From Burkholderiales bacterium (lineage in GTDB: Bacteria > Pseudomonadota > Gammaproteobacteria > Burkholderiales > Burkholderiaceae_D), in assembly GCA_947451925.1 (NCBI GenBank), contig CANGAW010000033.1:1-34427 (forward strand): a stretch of 34,427 bases of DNA, written 5' to 3'. Under the pieces are notes generated by a model. The model did no database searches. It saw only the letters and a program-made list of their open reading frames with translations, and had not been told where the DNA came from. A program made the translations under genes and the position numbers. Position 1 is the first letter of the stretch; every line of letters begins with the position of its first letter. Below, in pieces: positions 1 to 8,360 of this stretch.

Positions 1-539
1 AGTGCAAACTCGTCTTGTTCCTGACGCGAGATGGCGAATTTTTTCGCGACGTTTTCCGCGGTCGTACCCATGTGATAGTGGTTATACGCATCCCACAGAC
101 CGTCAACAATCATGGTGTCGGTCAGCTTGGCGTCGCCCATGCGAAAGCCGTCGCGGGAATTGTTGAGTACATGCGGTGAGGCACTCATGTTTTCCTGGCC
201 ACCGGCGATGATGATTTGCGCGTCGCCGCAGCGAATCGCCTGCGCGGCCAGATGGGTGGCCTTCAGACCGCTGCCGCAGACTTTACCGACCGTGAATGCC
301 GGCACCATGTTGGGCAGACCGCTCTTGATCACGGCCTGGCGTGCCGGGTTCTGGCCGCAGCCGGCAGTTAGCACCTGACCCAGGATGACTTCGTTGATGC
401 GTTGCGGGTCCACGCCCGTTTGCGCCAGCAAACCCTTGATCACATGCGCACCGAGATCGGATGCCGCAATTTTTCCCAACGATCCACCAAATTTGCCCAC
501 TGCGGTTCTTGCTGCTGCAACGATCACTACCTCATCCAT
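1..539 (-). CDS. Acetyl-CoA acetyltransferase (thiolase), N-terminal part
   Basis: This is the first ~179 residues of a thiolase, running off the left edge, so the C-terminal half with the His and second Cys of the active site is not visible. The protein begins [19 protein letters not shown], typical of the family, and carries the acyl-accepting cysteine in the motif KVCGSGLKA around residue 84. A good ribosome site (GGAG, 7 nt upstream) supports the start at 539. The family condenses two acetyl-CoA to acetoacetyl-CoA (polyhydroxybutyrate synthesis, PhaA) or works in the reverse direction (AtoB). Sequence alone does not decide between these. No pha or ato partner is visible on this side. Family assignment is firm; the exact substrate is open. 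Confidence 0.93.
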   Translation of the reverse strand, partial: MDEVVIVAAARTAVGKFGGSLGKIAASDLGAHVIKGLLAQTGVDPQRINEVILGQVLTAGCGQNPARQAVIKSGLPNMVPAFTVGKVCGSGLKATHLAAQAIRCGDAQIIIAGGQENMSASPHVLNNSRDGFRMGDAKLTDTMIVDGLWDAYNHYHMGTTAENVAKKFAISRQEQDEFA

Positions 540-850
540 TTTTATCTCCGGTTTGTAAAACGACAATAGGGGGCCAGTGTCTGGCTCTGTTTTAATAGGG
601 CTTGATTGATTTAACGGTTGGGAATCACAAGGCGCTCCATATTAGCGATTGCCGGGAGCAGATTGTTGAGAGTGATCAAGCAGGCCATGCAGTGACGATG
701 ACGACTTCAATGGATGCGTTTGCGGCGGACTGAGCCGCAGAGGTAAAGTGCAAATCATGCGTCTGTACAGAATAGGGATGGTTCTTATTTTGATAATTTG
801 CGACTGCAATATATCTGATCATAGCGCGGCTAATTACGTTTAGGAAAGCA
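540..850. other. Intergenic region upstream of the thiolase gene
   Basis: These 311 bases separate two minus-strand genes and must hold the thiolase promoter, but I see no convincing -35/-10 pair. The only clear structure is a short palindrome, GCCAG-TGT-CTGGC at 573-585, about 35 bases upstream of the thiolase start codon, which could be an operator. No small open reading frame with a ribosome site and no terminator hairpin is evident. Confidence 0.5.
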
Positions 851-2278
851 TTATTCTTGGGCAGAAATCTGCTGCAATGCAGCGAAAGAAGGCAGCGGAT
901 GCACCCTCAACTGGCCTCGCTGCAAGGCTTTGTGCAATATTTTATAAGTGTCCACATCAAATGCCGGACGTGCCGGCGCTTGCTCCATTAATGCCCACAA
1001 GGTTTCGTCAGAGGTGGCCGTACCGAGATAGCACCAGTTGTTAACCAGATGGATCTCGGTCGTCTCTTCAACGCTTTTTTCAATCAGGCCGACCACTCCC
1101 GCATACGGCCAGGTTTTGACATGCAGCCCGGCTAACGCTGCTTCGAGGCGGGCCGTATGCAGACCATGCGCTTCCTCGCCAACACAGGCGCCTTTGCAGG
1201 CTTGCAGCTGGCGGGCGAAGCAGGGCTTGTTGGCTTGTAGCCGTCCTTCCAGACCGAGTTTGACCAGACAGAGCTGATGCTGCCCGGCCAGTTCGCGCAA
1301 GGCCTCATCGGCTTTGCGTTTGGAGCTGAACAGGCCGTATAGTCGTTCGGCATGACCGAACGTCTCTTCACTGGCAAAACTTAAAACCGGTGGCCCGTCA
1401 TCTTGCAGTCGCCACGCACAGAGTTGCCGCTGTCGCCGCAACATGCGGTTATGAATAGGCTGCAAATCTTTGATCAGTTGTGCTTCCAGCAGCAGCGCGC
1501 CAATTTCGCCGGCGGTTTTGCGCCACTCAAGGCGATGCAATTGTTGCGACAGCCGCATGTCTTTATAAAGCTTGTGGTCGGCATTGAAATGCGACAGTAC
1601 CCGCTGGCGCAGATGCACGCTCTTGCCTACATACAGCGGCTCATTACGTTCACCGTAAAACAAATACACACCGGGCGTATCGGGCACATCGTCGAGTGCG
1701 TTGCTGGGCAGGTGAGACGGCAGGCTGGGTCTTTGCATCAGCGTGGCCAGGGCCGCGTCAATATCGGCAGCCGGCAGATTGGCATGGATGTGCTGCCAGA
1801 ACTGCCATAGCAAATCGGCGTCCGCCAGCGCGCGATGACGGCCGCCAGGCTGCAAGCCATGGCGACTGATCAAAGCATCGAGATTATGTTTGCTCTCCAG
1901 AGGAAACAGCTTGCGCGACAACTTCACGGTGCACAGAACTTCGGCGCGCAAGCTCAGGCCCGCCTGTTGAAAAGCATTGCGCAAAAAACCGTAATCAAAG
2001 CGCGCATTGTGGGCAATAAAAAGCGCACCCTCTAAACGCGCAAACAGCGCCGGTGCCAGTTCGGCAAAGAGCGGTGCATGCTGGACCATCGCATTGTTGA
2101 TACCGGTGAGCCCCTGAATAAAGGAGGGAATCGACACTTGCGGATTGACCAGACTCGACCAGGAACTAGCCTGGCCCTGAGCGTCAACTTCGACCAGACC
2201 GATCTCGGTAATCCGGTCAGATACCGGATTGGCGCCGGTGGTTTCAAGATCGATAAATACGAGTTTTTCGAAGTGCAT
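851..2278 (-). CDS. DnaQ-like 3'-5' exonuclease fused to a GIY-YIG endonuclease
   Basis: The 475-residue protein has two nuclease modules. Residues 5-165 form a DEDDh exonuclease of the DNA polymerase III epsilon type: D10 and E12 in FIDLETTG, D95 in HNARFDYGFL, H148 and D153 in HRALADADLLW. Residues ~200-285 form a GIY-YIG endonuclease like the N-terminal half of UvrC or Cho (GVY at 203-205, YVGK at 216-219). The remaining ~190 residues include cysteines C337, C353, C361 and C365, resembling the UvrC cysteine cluster. Fusions of this kind occur in proteobacteria and are presumed to act in DNA repair; that role is inferred here. The gene is divergent from the neighbouring membrane protein gene and stands alone. 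The start fits because the exonuclease domain begins within a few residues. Confidence 0.9.
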   Translation of the reverse strand: MHFEKLVFIDLETTGANPVSDRITEIGLVEVDAQGQASSWSSLVNPQVSIPSFIQGLTGINNAMVQHAPLFAELAPALFARLEGALFIAHNARFDYGFLRNAFQQAGLSLRAEVLCTVKLSRKLFPLESKHNLDALISRHGLQPGGRHRALADADLLWQFWQHIHANLPAADIDAALATLMQRPSLPSHLPSNALDDVPDTPGVYLFYGERNEPLYVGKSVHLRQRVLSHFNADHKLYKDMRLSQQLHRLEWRKTAGEIGALLLEAQLIKDLQPIHNRMLRRQRQLCAWRLQDDGPPVLSFASEETFGHAERLYGLFSSKRKADEALRELAGQHQLCLVKLGLEGRLQANKPCFARQLQACKGACVGEEAHGLHTARLEAALAGLHVKTWPYAGVVGLIEKSVEETTEIHLVNNWCYLGTATSDETLWALMEQAPARPAFDVDTYKILHKALQRGQLRVHPLPSFAALQQISAQE

Positions 2279-2388
2279 GCAAAAACAATGTGGAGAGTCA
2301 AAAGCCGGTCAGGCCGCCTGCGTCAGAGTGCAGGTTCAGCCCATCAGTTTAGGCTGTTTTATCGTCGCCGTCAGTCTGTGGAGGAAAA

Positions 2389-3123
2389 ATGGAAATACAA
2401 ATTAACGAGTGGAGTAATGCATTGATCGGCTCGCTGACCTCGGCCATGTCCTTGTTTTTTGCCGTCATACCGCGTTTGTTCGGCTTCATCCTGATCCTTC
2501 TGGTGGGCTGGCTGGTTTCGGCAATTCTGGCTAAGGCCGTTGCCATCGTCCTGCGTAAAGTCCGTTTCAATCAGCTGGCCTCGCGTTCCGGGTTTGCCGA
2601 CTTTGTCAGTAAAACAGGTTCAGACACCGATTCTTCAGGAATGATCGCGCTGATCGCCAAATGGTTTGTGCGCCTGATTGCGCTGGTTGTGGCCTTTGAT
2701 GCGCTGGGTTTGCCGGCTGTTTCCGAAGTGCTGCGCGACTTGCTGTTGTGGCTGCCGAACCTGGCCGTCGCATTGGTGGTGCTGGTTATTGGCGGGCTGG
2801 CTGCCAACTCGGTATCGCAACTGGTGCGGGGTGCGACTGCGGAAGCGGAATTCGATCATCCCGAATTTCTGGCCAAGCTGGCTGCCATTGCAGTGTGGGC
2901 ATTTACGGTAGTGGTGGCAGTCAACCAGATTGGCGTTGCCACAACGCTGGTCAATACCTTGTTCATGGCGGTGGTGGGCGCACTGGCGCTGGCTCTGGGG
3001 CTGGCGTTCGGTTTGGGTGGACGCGATACCGCCGCCGAGATTGTGCGTAACTGGGACAGGCAGGCGCGCGCCAAGCGGGGTGGCATCAAACGGATCATGC
3101 CGGAAAAGGATGATCTGGATTAA
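2389..3123 (+). CDS. Small MscS-like / conserved TM-helix membrane protein
   Basis: This 244-residue protein is predicted to span the inner membrane several times: hydrophobic stretches at ~23-55, ~85-105, ~115-140 and ~165-215. The sequence LFGFILILLVGWLVSAILAK and the later Gly/Ala-rich helix ALALALGLAFGLGGRDTAAEIV match the conserved TM-helix repeat of small mechanosensitive-channel relatives (CmpX type). The long cytoplasmic beta and alpha/beta domain of full MscS is absent. The C-terminus is short and basic. The start has a strong ribosome site (GGAGG, 5 nt upstream). A channel or osmotic-stress role is inferred from the family only. It appears to be a single-gene unit followed by a weak hairpin. 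Confidence 0.8.
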   Translation: MEIQINEWSNALIGSLTSAMSLFFAVIPRLFGFILILLVGWLVSAILAKAVAIVLRKVRFNQLASRSGFADFVSKTGSDTDSSGMIALIAKWFVRLIALVVAFDALGLPAVSEVLRDLLLWLPNLAVALVVLVIGGLAANSVSQLVRGATAEAEFDHPEFLAKLAAIAVWAFTVVVAVNQIGVATTLVNTLFMAVVGALALALGLAFGLGGRDTAAEIVRNWDRQARAKRGGIKRIMPEKDDLD

Positions 3124-3132
3124 GCCAATCCC

Positions 3133-3153
3133 CGGCAGATTGCCTGCTGTTTT
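3133..3153 (+). terminator. Weak candidate intrinsic terminator
   Basis: CGGCAG (3133-3138) can pair with CTGCTG (3144-3149), with one G-U pair and a 5-base loop, followed by TTTT. It lies 10 bases after the stop codon of the MscS-like gene. The stem is short, so the call is tentative. Confidence 0.35.
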
Positions 3154-3364
3154 GTTCCAGGAAGTGTAGAAAAATACGGTACTAATCCTGCCCTTTTGCG
3201 TCCGGCATGGTAAGTTCTTTCCATGCGGCGAACGTTCTCTTCAAGCAGTCTGATGTCCTGTCTGCCCTTGCGGCTGAGGGTCGTACATCATCGCGTCTGC
3301 AAATCAAGTCAGCACGGTCTGTCGCCTGATTTGACGGTTTGCTGCCATTTCTGAGATAAAACAC

Positions 3365-4768
3365 ATGAAAATTTTTTCGCTTGCGTATCCGGCGGTGACG
3401 CTGATGCTGGCCGGTTGCGCCAGCTTTACGCCAGACGGCGGCTTGGCTCCTGTGAACGAATTGCTGGGGCAGCGCATCAGCCAGAGCGTGCAGCGCGATG
3501 CTGCCGACACAGCCAGCCGGCAAGCCCAGCTCGCAACTTTACTGGCGCAACCGCTCAGTGCTGATAATGCGGTGCGCATTGCGCTGCTCAATAACAAAGC
3601 ACTGCAAGCCGCACTGGCCGAACTGGGTGTGAGTGAGGCCGACTTGATACAAGCCGGCACGATGCCCAATCCGCGTTTTTCCTTTGGCCGCTTGTCTGGC
3701 GATAGTGGCGTTGAAATTGACCGCGCCGTATTGTTTGACCTGGGTGCGCTGCTAACCATGCCAATGCGCAAAGCCATTGAAGAAAGGCGTTTTCAGCAGG
3801 TTCAGCTGCAAACGGCATTGCAAGTGGTGAGGCTGGCAACCGACACCCGCCGCGCTTACTTCGACGCGGTGGCGGCCAGACAAACGGTCGCGTATATGGA
3901 GCAGGTCGGACAGGCCACACAAGCCAGCGCCGAACTGGCCCAGCGCATGGCCAGGGCCGGCAACTGGAGCAAGCTCGATGAAGCGCGGGAACAGGTTTTT
4001 CATGCGGAAGTCACCGCCCAAGTTCTGCGCGCTGATCACAACGCGACTGCAGCCCGGGAAAGTCTGGTGCGGCTCCTGGGACTCTCCGATGAACACAGTA
4101 CGCTGAAGTTGCCGGAGCGTCTGCCGGATTTGCCGTCGCAAGTTCAGCCTGTGACCGATATCGAAACAAAGGCGCTGGCGCAGCGGCTTGATGTGCAGGC
4201 CGCAAAACTGGAAACCGAAGCCACGGCCAAAAATCTGGGTCTAATCCGCAGCACGCGTTTTGTCAATGTGCTCGAAGCCGGTTACCAGAATAAAAGCGCA
4301 ACCGGCTCGTCGATTGCGGATGGATATCAGGTGGAGCTGAGCTTGCCGCTGTTTGACTGGGGCAGCGCACGCAACCGCAGGGCCGAAGCGATTTATATGC
4401 GCTCCTTGCAACGCACGGCCAGCGTCGCGGTGCAGGCACGTTCCGAGGTCAGAGAATCTTATTCTGCATATCGGGCCAATTTCACTATCGCGCATCGCTA
4501 CCATGATCAGATTGTCCCTTTGCGCAAGCGGGTGTCTGAAGAAGTTCTGCTGCGCTATAACGGCATGTTAGCCAGCGTGTTCGAATTGCTCACCGATGCA
4601 CGCGCACAAATTATCAGCATCAATGCCACCATTGAGGCCCAGCGTGATTTCTGGATTGCCGAATCCGAGTTGCAATTTGCGCTGCATGGCGGCAGCCGCT
4701 CCGGCTTCGTTTCTTCTCTGCGCGAGCCGGCTGGCAAGCTGCCCGCCGCTGACTCTGGTGCGCATTAA
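3365..4768 (+). CDS. TolC-family outer membrane factor, lipoprotein
   Basis: The 467-residue protein has a lipoprotein signal peptide ending in the lipobox LAGC (Cys18, followed by Ala, which favours outer-membrane sorting). The body shows two outer-membrane-efflux repeats: alanine- and glutamine-rich helices around residues 65-250 and again from ~275 to 450, with the typical LPLFDWGSARNRRAEA segment in the second. Proteins of this kind form the outer-membrane channel of tripartite exporters such as CusCBA. Here no periplasmic adaptor or inner-membrane pump gene follows. Instead, a multicopper oxidase starts 13 bases downstream, so a role in copper handling is inferred from context. GAGA 8 nt upstream could serve as a ribosome site. 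Confidence 0.9.
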   Translation: MKIFSLAYPAVTLMLAGCASFTPDGGLAPVNELLGQRISQSVQRDAADTASRQAQLATLLAQPLSADNAVRIALLNNKALQAALAELGVSEADLIQAGTMPNPRFSFGRLSGDSGVEIDRAVLFDLGALLTMPMRKAIEERRFQQVQLQTALQVVRLATDTRRAYFDAVAARQTVAYMEQVGQATQASAELAQRMARAGNWSKLDEAREQVFHAEVTAQVLRADHNATAARESLVRLLGLSDEHSTLKLPERLPDLPSQVQPVTDIETKALAQRLDVQAAKLETEATAKNLGLIRSTRFVNVLEAGYQNKSATGSSIADGYQVELSLPLFDWGSARNRRAEAIYMRSLQRTASVAVQARSEVRESYSAYRANFTIAHRYHDQIVPLRKRVSEEVLLRYNGMLASVFELLTDARAQIISINATIEAQRDFWIAESELQFALHGGSRSGFVSSLREPAGKLPAADSGAH

Positions 4769-4781
4769 AAAAGGACACACT

Positions 4782-6182
4782 ATGGTTTCACGCAGAGATT
4801 TTTTTAAAGAGGCGGGCGTCGTCGCCCTGAGTGCGGGTGTGGTCAGCCGTGCTGGCGCCGCGTCGCTGCCCGAGGCCGCATTTGCCAGCAGTGCCGCCAC
4901 CACACCGCCGCCCTTGCCGCCGAATGGTCGTCCGTTCAATCCGGTGGTAACGCTGAACGGCTGGTCGCTGCCCTGGCGCATGAACAAGGGCGTCAAAGAA
5001 TTTCACCTCGTTGCGGAGCCTGTCGTGCGCGAACTTGCGCCCGGCATGAAAGCTAACTTGTGGGGCTATAACGGTCAGTCACCGGGGCCGACGATTGAAG
5101 TGGTGGAGGGCGACCGGGTACGCATCTTCGTCACCAATCGCCTGAATGAAGCAACCAGTGTGCACTGGCACGGCCAGCGCCTGCCCAACGGCATGGATGG
5201 CGTCAGCGGTCTGACTCAGCCACCGATTGCGCCGGGCAAAACTTTTGTTTATGAATTTGAAGCCAGACGCGCCGGCACTTTCATGTATCACCCGCACAGC
5301 GACGAGATGGTGCAATTGGCGATGGGCATGATGGGCTTTTGGGTCACGCATCCGAAAGATCCCAAGTTTATGCGGGTCGATCGCGACTTCGTTTTCCTGC
5401 TCAATAATTTCGATATCGAACCCGGCAGCGCCACCCCCAAAGTCAATACCATGCTGGACTTTAATCTGTTCGGTTTCAACAGCCGGGTTTTCCCCGGCAT
5501 TGACTCCATGCATGTCAGGCAAGGCGACCGGGTGCGGGTGCGCGTGGGTAACCTGACCATGACCAACCATCCTATCCACATGCACGGCCATGAATTCATG
5601 GTTACCGGCACCGATGGCGGCTGGACTCCGCCGCTGTCGCGCTGGCCGGAAGTCACCGTTGATATCGGTGTCGGACAAATGCGCGCCATTGAGTTTGATG
5701 CCAACGAGCCGGGCGACTGGTCTTTTCATTGCCATAAATCGCATCACACCATGAATGCGATGGGGCATCAGGTGCCGACCATGATCGGTGTCGACCATCG
5801 TGGTATCGCGGAAAAAATCAACCAGTTAGTACCCGACTATATGGTGATGGGCGAAAAGGGCATGGCTGACATGGCCGAGATGGAAATGCCCTTGCCCGAC
5901 AATACCCTGCCGATGATGAGCGGACAGGGGCCATTTGGCAGTGTGGCGATGGGTGGCATGTTCACCATCATGAAAGTGCGCAAGGAACAGAAGCCCGGTG
6001 ACTACAGCAACCCCGGCTGGTATCAGCAACCGCCCGGCACCCGTGCATGGGAATGGACGGGCAGTCTGCCCGAGCCGGTAAAAAATCATTCCGCGGGTGG
6101 GCAGGCCATGCCAAGCGAGGGCAAAGCAATGGAGGGTGAGCTTAATGTACGCAAACCCTCGGGGCATGAAGGGCATCATTAA
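4782..6182 (+). CDS. Tat-exported multicopper oxidase, probably two-domain
   Basis: The 466-residue protein starts at the ATG after an AAGGA ribosome site and has a twin-arginine signal (SRRDFF, residues 3-8), so it is exported folded to the periplasm. All four copper motifs are present: HWHG near residue 127, YHPHS near 167, HPIHMHGHEF near 262, and HCHKSHHTMNAM near 315, giving type 1 ligands (His, Cys, His, Met) and the trinuclear site. Only ~95 residues separate the second and third motifs, too few for the usual middle cupredoxin domain. Residues ~345-440 are methionine-rich, as in proteins that bind or oxidise Cu(I). Together with the flanking TolC and CusF-like genes this suggests oxidation of Cu(I) to Cu(II) for copper tolerance. 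A longer reading frame starting at 4596 lies inside the upstream gene and is not used. Confidence 0.93.
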   Translation: MVSRRDFFKEAGVVALSAGVVSRAGAASLPEAAFASSAATTPPPLPPNGRPFNPVVTLNGWSLPWRMNKGVKEFHLVAEPVVRELAPGMKANLWGYNGQSPGPTIEVVEGDRVRIFVTNRLNEATSVHWHGQRLPNGMDGVSGLTQPPIAPGKTFVYEFEARRAGTFMYHPHSDEMVQLAMGMMGFWVTHPKDPKFMRVDRDFVFLLNNFDIEPGSATPKVNTMLDFNLFGFNSRVFPGIDSMHVRQGDRVRVRVGNLTMTNHPIHMHGHEFMVTGTDGGWTPPLSRWPEVTVDIGVGQMRAIEFDANEPGDWSFHCHKSHHTMNAMGHQVPTMIGVDHRGIAEKINQLVPDYMVMGEKGMADMAEMEMPLPDNTLPMMSGQGPFGSVAMGGMFTIMKVRKEQKPGDYSNPGWYQQPPGTRAWEWTGSLPEPVKNHSAGGQAMPSEGKAMEGELNVRKPSGHEGHH

Positions 6183-6242
6183 CATTCAGTGCTGATTATT
6201 TGACGAAAGACGCTGAAACGGTTTTTATCTTAAGGAAAAAAA

Positions 6243-6578
6243 ATGAAATCATGGATGACATTAAGCAGTGTGCTCGTGTTGTTTGTCGCCACAGGATTGG
6301 CGCCAGTATCAGCCGCCGAACATGAAAGCCAGCATCAGCAAGAAGCCGCAGCCGACGAAAAAGTGGCGGGCGAAATCAGAAAAATTGATCTCGACAATCG
6401 TAAAGTCACGATCCGGCATGGCGAAATGAAGCAGCTCAATATGGGTGCGATGACGATGGTGTTTCGCTTCGCTGATCCGGCCATGCTGGGCGAGTTGAAG
6501 GTCGGCGACCAGGTACGTTTTGTGCCGGCGAAAGTCGAAGGGCAGCTGGTGTTGAAGATGATTGAGAAGGCGCAGTAA
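6243..6578 (+). CDS. CusF-like periplasmic copper-binding protein
   Basis: This 111-residue protein has a Sec signal peptide (cleavage likely after PVSA, ~residue 24), a short His/Glu/Gln-rich linker (EHESQHQQE) and one small OB-fold CusF domain from ~residue 42 to the end. The metal site can be read directly: H59, M67, M70 and M72, with the same spacing as H36, W44, M47 and M49 of E. coli CusF. The tryptophan that caps the Cu(I) site in E. coli is replaced by methionine. The protein probably chaperones Cu(I) or Ag(I) in the periplasm, perhaps to the oxidase encoded 60 bases upstream. It has an A/G-rich ribosome region (AAGGAAAAAA) just before the ATG. Confidence 0.9.
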   Translation: MKSWMTLSSVLVLFVATGLAPVSAAEHESQHQQEAAADEKVAGEIRKIDLDNRKVTIRHGEMKQLNMGAMTMVFRFADPAMLGELKVGDQVRFVPAKVEGQLVLKMIEKAQ

Positions 6579-6603
6579 AAAAAGCCGCCGGATTGCGGCG
6601 GCT
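6577..6603 (-). terminator. Intrinsic terminator of glnS
   Basis: An 8-bp perfect stem (AGCCGCCG at 6583-6590 with CGGCGGCT at 6596-6603, 5-base loop) is flanked by seven A on the left. On the minus strand these read as a U-tract, so this is a classical terminator for glnS, which ends 14 bases away. On the plus strand the hairpin lacks a U-tract and may only protect the 3' end of the copper transcript. Confidence 0.85.
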
Positions 6604-6617
6604 GAAATTAGCTAAGC

Positions 6618-8360
6618 TTATTTTCCCGAACTGTCTTTCAAGGTCACAATCCGGTTAAACACCGGTGTCCCCGCTTTGGAGTCAATCCGGTCTGCGACAA
6701 AGTAACCATGTCGCTCGAACTGAAACTTCTGATCTGGTTGCGCGTTTTCAGCGCCCGCTTCCAGATAAGCCTTCACGACAGATTTTGAATGCGGATTCAA
6801 ACCCTGTTTGAAATCTTTGCCGCCGGCGTCCGGCTGCGGGTCCGAGAACAAGCGCTCATAGATCCGCACTTCGGCTTCAATGGCATGCGCTGCCGACACC
6901 CAGTGAATATTGCCCTTGACCTTGTAATTGGCCGAGCCTTCGGTGCCGCTTTTGCTGTCGGCGAAATAATTGCAATGCACGGCAATCACCTTGCCGGACG
7001 CGTCTTTGTCGCAGCCTGTGCATTCGATCACATAGCCATAACGCAGCCGGACTTTATTGCCGGGGTAAAGACGGAAGTAGCCTTTGCCGGGCTCTTCCAT
7101 GAAATCTTCTTCCTCTATCCACAGTTCGCGGCTGATCATGAATTCCCGCACGCCGCGCTCAGGATGATGCGGGTGAACCGGCGCGCTGCAGGCCACGCTC
7201 TCGTTGAGCGGGAAGTTATCGATCATCAGTTTCAGGGGTTTCAGCACGGCGACTGTGCGCGGTGCCTTGGCATCGAGGTCGTCACGCAGTGCGCCTTCGA
7301 GCGTACTCATGTCGATCCAGCTGTCAGACTTGGCCACGCCTATGCGCTCAGCAAAAAGCTGGATCGATTCGGGAGTGAAACCACGACGACGAATACCGAC
7401 GATGGTTGGCATGCGCGGGTCGTCCCAGCCGTCGACAATGTTTTCTTCCACCAGTTGCAAGAGCTTGCGTTTGCTGGTGATGGCGTAGGTCAGATTGAGT
7501 CGTGCAAATTCATATTGTTGCGGCAGCGGCTGTTTGAAAAAACCGCCTTCTGTCAGTCTTTCCAATATCCAGTCATAGAAAGGCCGGTGATCCTGAAATT
7601 CCAGCGTGCAAAGCGAGTGGGTGATGTTTTCCAGCGCATCCGAGATCGGGTGCGTGTAGTCATACATCGGGTAAATGCACCAGGCGTCGCCGGTGCGATG
7701 ATGATGCGCATGCCGGATGCGGTAAATCGCCGGGTCGCGCATGTTCATGTTCGGCGAAGCCATGTCGATTTTGGCGCGCAGGATGTGTTCGCCGTCTTTG
7801 AATTCTCCGGCCTTCATCCGGCCCAGCAAATCCAGTGACTCAGCCGCCGGCCGCGCGCGAAAAGGCGAATCGGTGCCCGGCTCGCTGAAGTTACCGCGGT
7901 TGGCGGCCATCTGCTCGGCGCTTTGGCTGTCGACATAGGCGTAACCGGCGCCGATTAGCCATTGCGCCATTGCATACAGTTGGTCGAAATAATCGCTGGC
8001 GTAATGCAAATGCGTCTGCCCATTGTGCTGCCAGTTGAAACCCAGCCATTGCACACTGTCGATGATGGTGTCGACGTATTCCTGATCTTCTTTGGCCGGA
8101 TTGGTATCGTCAAAGCGCAGATGGCAGCGGCCGTCATAATCGCGGGCCAGACCGAAGTTCAAGCATATCGATTTGGCGTGCCCGATATGCAGGTAACCAT
8201 TAGGCTCAGGCGGGAAACGGGTAATCACCACAGGCAAAGGCTGGCCCTTGTCGTCAGTACGGGCGGCGTATTTACCGCTTTGCGTATCGGCATCGATAAT
8301 GCCGCGCAAAAAATTCGAAGGCGCGGCGTGGTCGGCGGTTTTGTTGGTGTCGTGACTCAT
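6618..8360 (-). CDS. glnS: Glutaminyl-tRNA synthetase
   Basis: GlnRS attaches glutamine to tRNA-Gln in the cytoplasm. The class I signature is clear: PEPNGYLHIGHAK near residue 50, and the second ATP motif region reads TSKRKL. The rest shows the GlnRS/GluRS catalytic domain followed by the beta-barrel anticodon-binding domains (ELWIEEEDFMEEP, VIECTGC). I start the gene at the ATG at 8360, giving 580 residues (E. coli has 554). An in-frame GTG at 8420 would add 20 residues that do not resemble the family. The gene is divergent from ugpQ and ends in a hairpin terminator. Confidence 0.97.
   Translation of the reverse strand: MSHDTNKTADHAAPSNFLRGIIDADTQSGKYAARTDDKGQPLPVVITRFPPEPNGYLHIGHAKSICLNFGLARDYDGRCHLRFDDTNPAKEDQEYVDTIIDSVQWLGFNWQHNGQTHLHYASDYFDQLYAMAQWLIGAGYAYVDSQSAEQMAANRGNFSEPGTDSPFRARPAAESLDLLGRMKAGEFKDGEHILRAKIDMASPNMNMRDPAIYRIRHAHHHRTGDAWCIYPMYDYTHPISDALENITHSLCTLEFQDHRPFYDWILERLTEGGFFKQPLPQQYEFARLNLTYAITSKRKLLQLVEENIVDGWDDPRMPTIVGIRRRGFTPESIQLFAERIGVAKSDSWIDMSTLEGALRDDLDAKAPRTVAVLKPLKLMIDNFPLNESVACSAPVHPHHPERGVREFMISRELWIEEEDFMEEPGKGYFRLYPGNKVRLRYGYVIECTGCDKDASGKVIAVHCNYFADSKSGTEGSANYKVKGNIHWVSAAHAIEAEVRIYERLFSDPQPDAGGKDFKQGLNPHSKSVVKAYLEAGAENAQPDQKFQFERHGYFVADRIDSKAGTPVFNRIVTLKDSSGK

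Noticed and set aside
3331..3360. TTGACG-18-GATAAA as the promoter of the TolC-family gene
   Set aside because: It would place the transcription start on the ATG itself, giving a leaderless message, and the -10 overlaps the likely ribosome site. I found no CueR- or CusR-type operator in 3124-3364 either.
3182..3523. A minus-strand open frame covering the gap before the TolC-family gene
   Set aside because: It overlaps the start of the TolC-family gene and has no ribosome site or recognisable domain.
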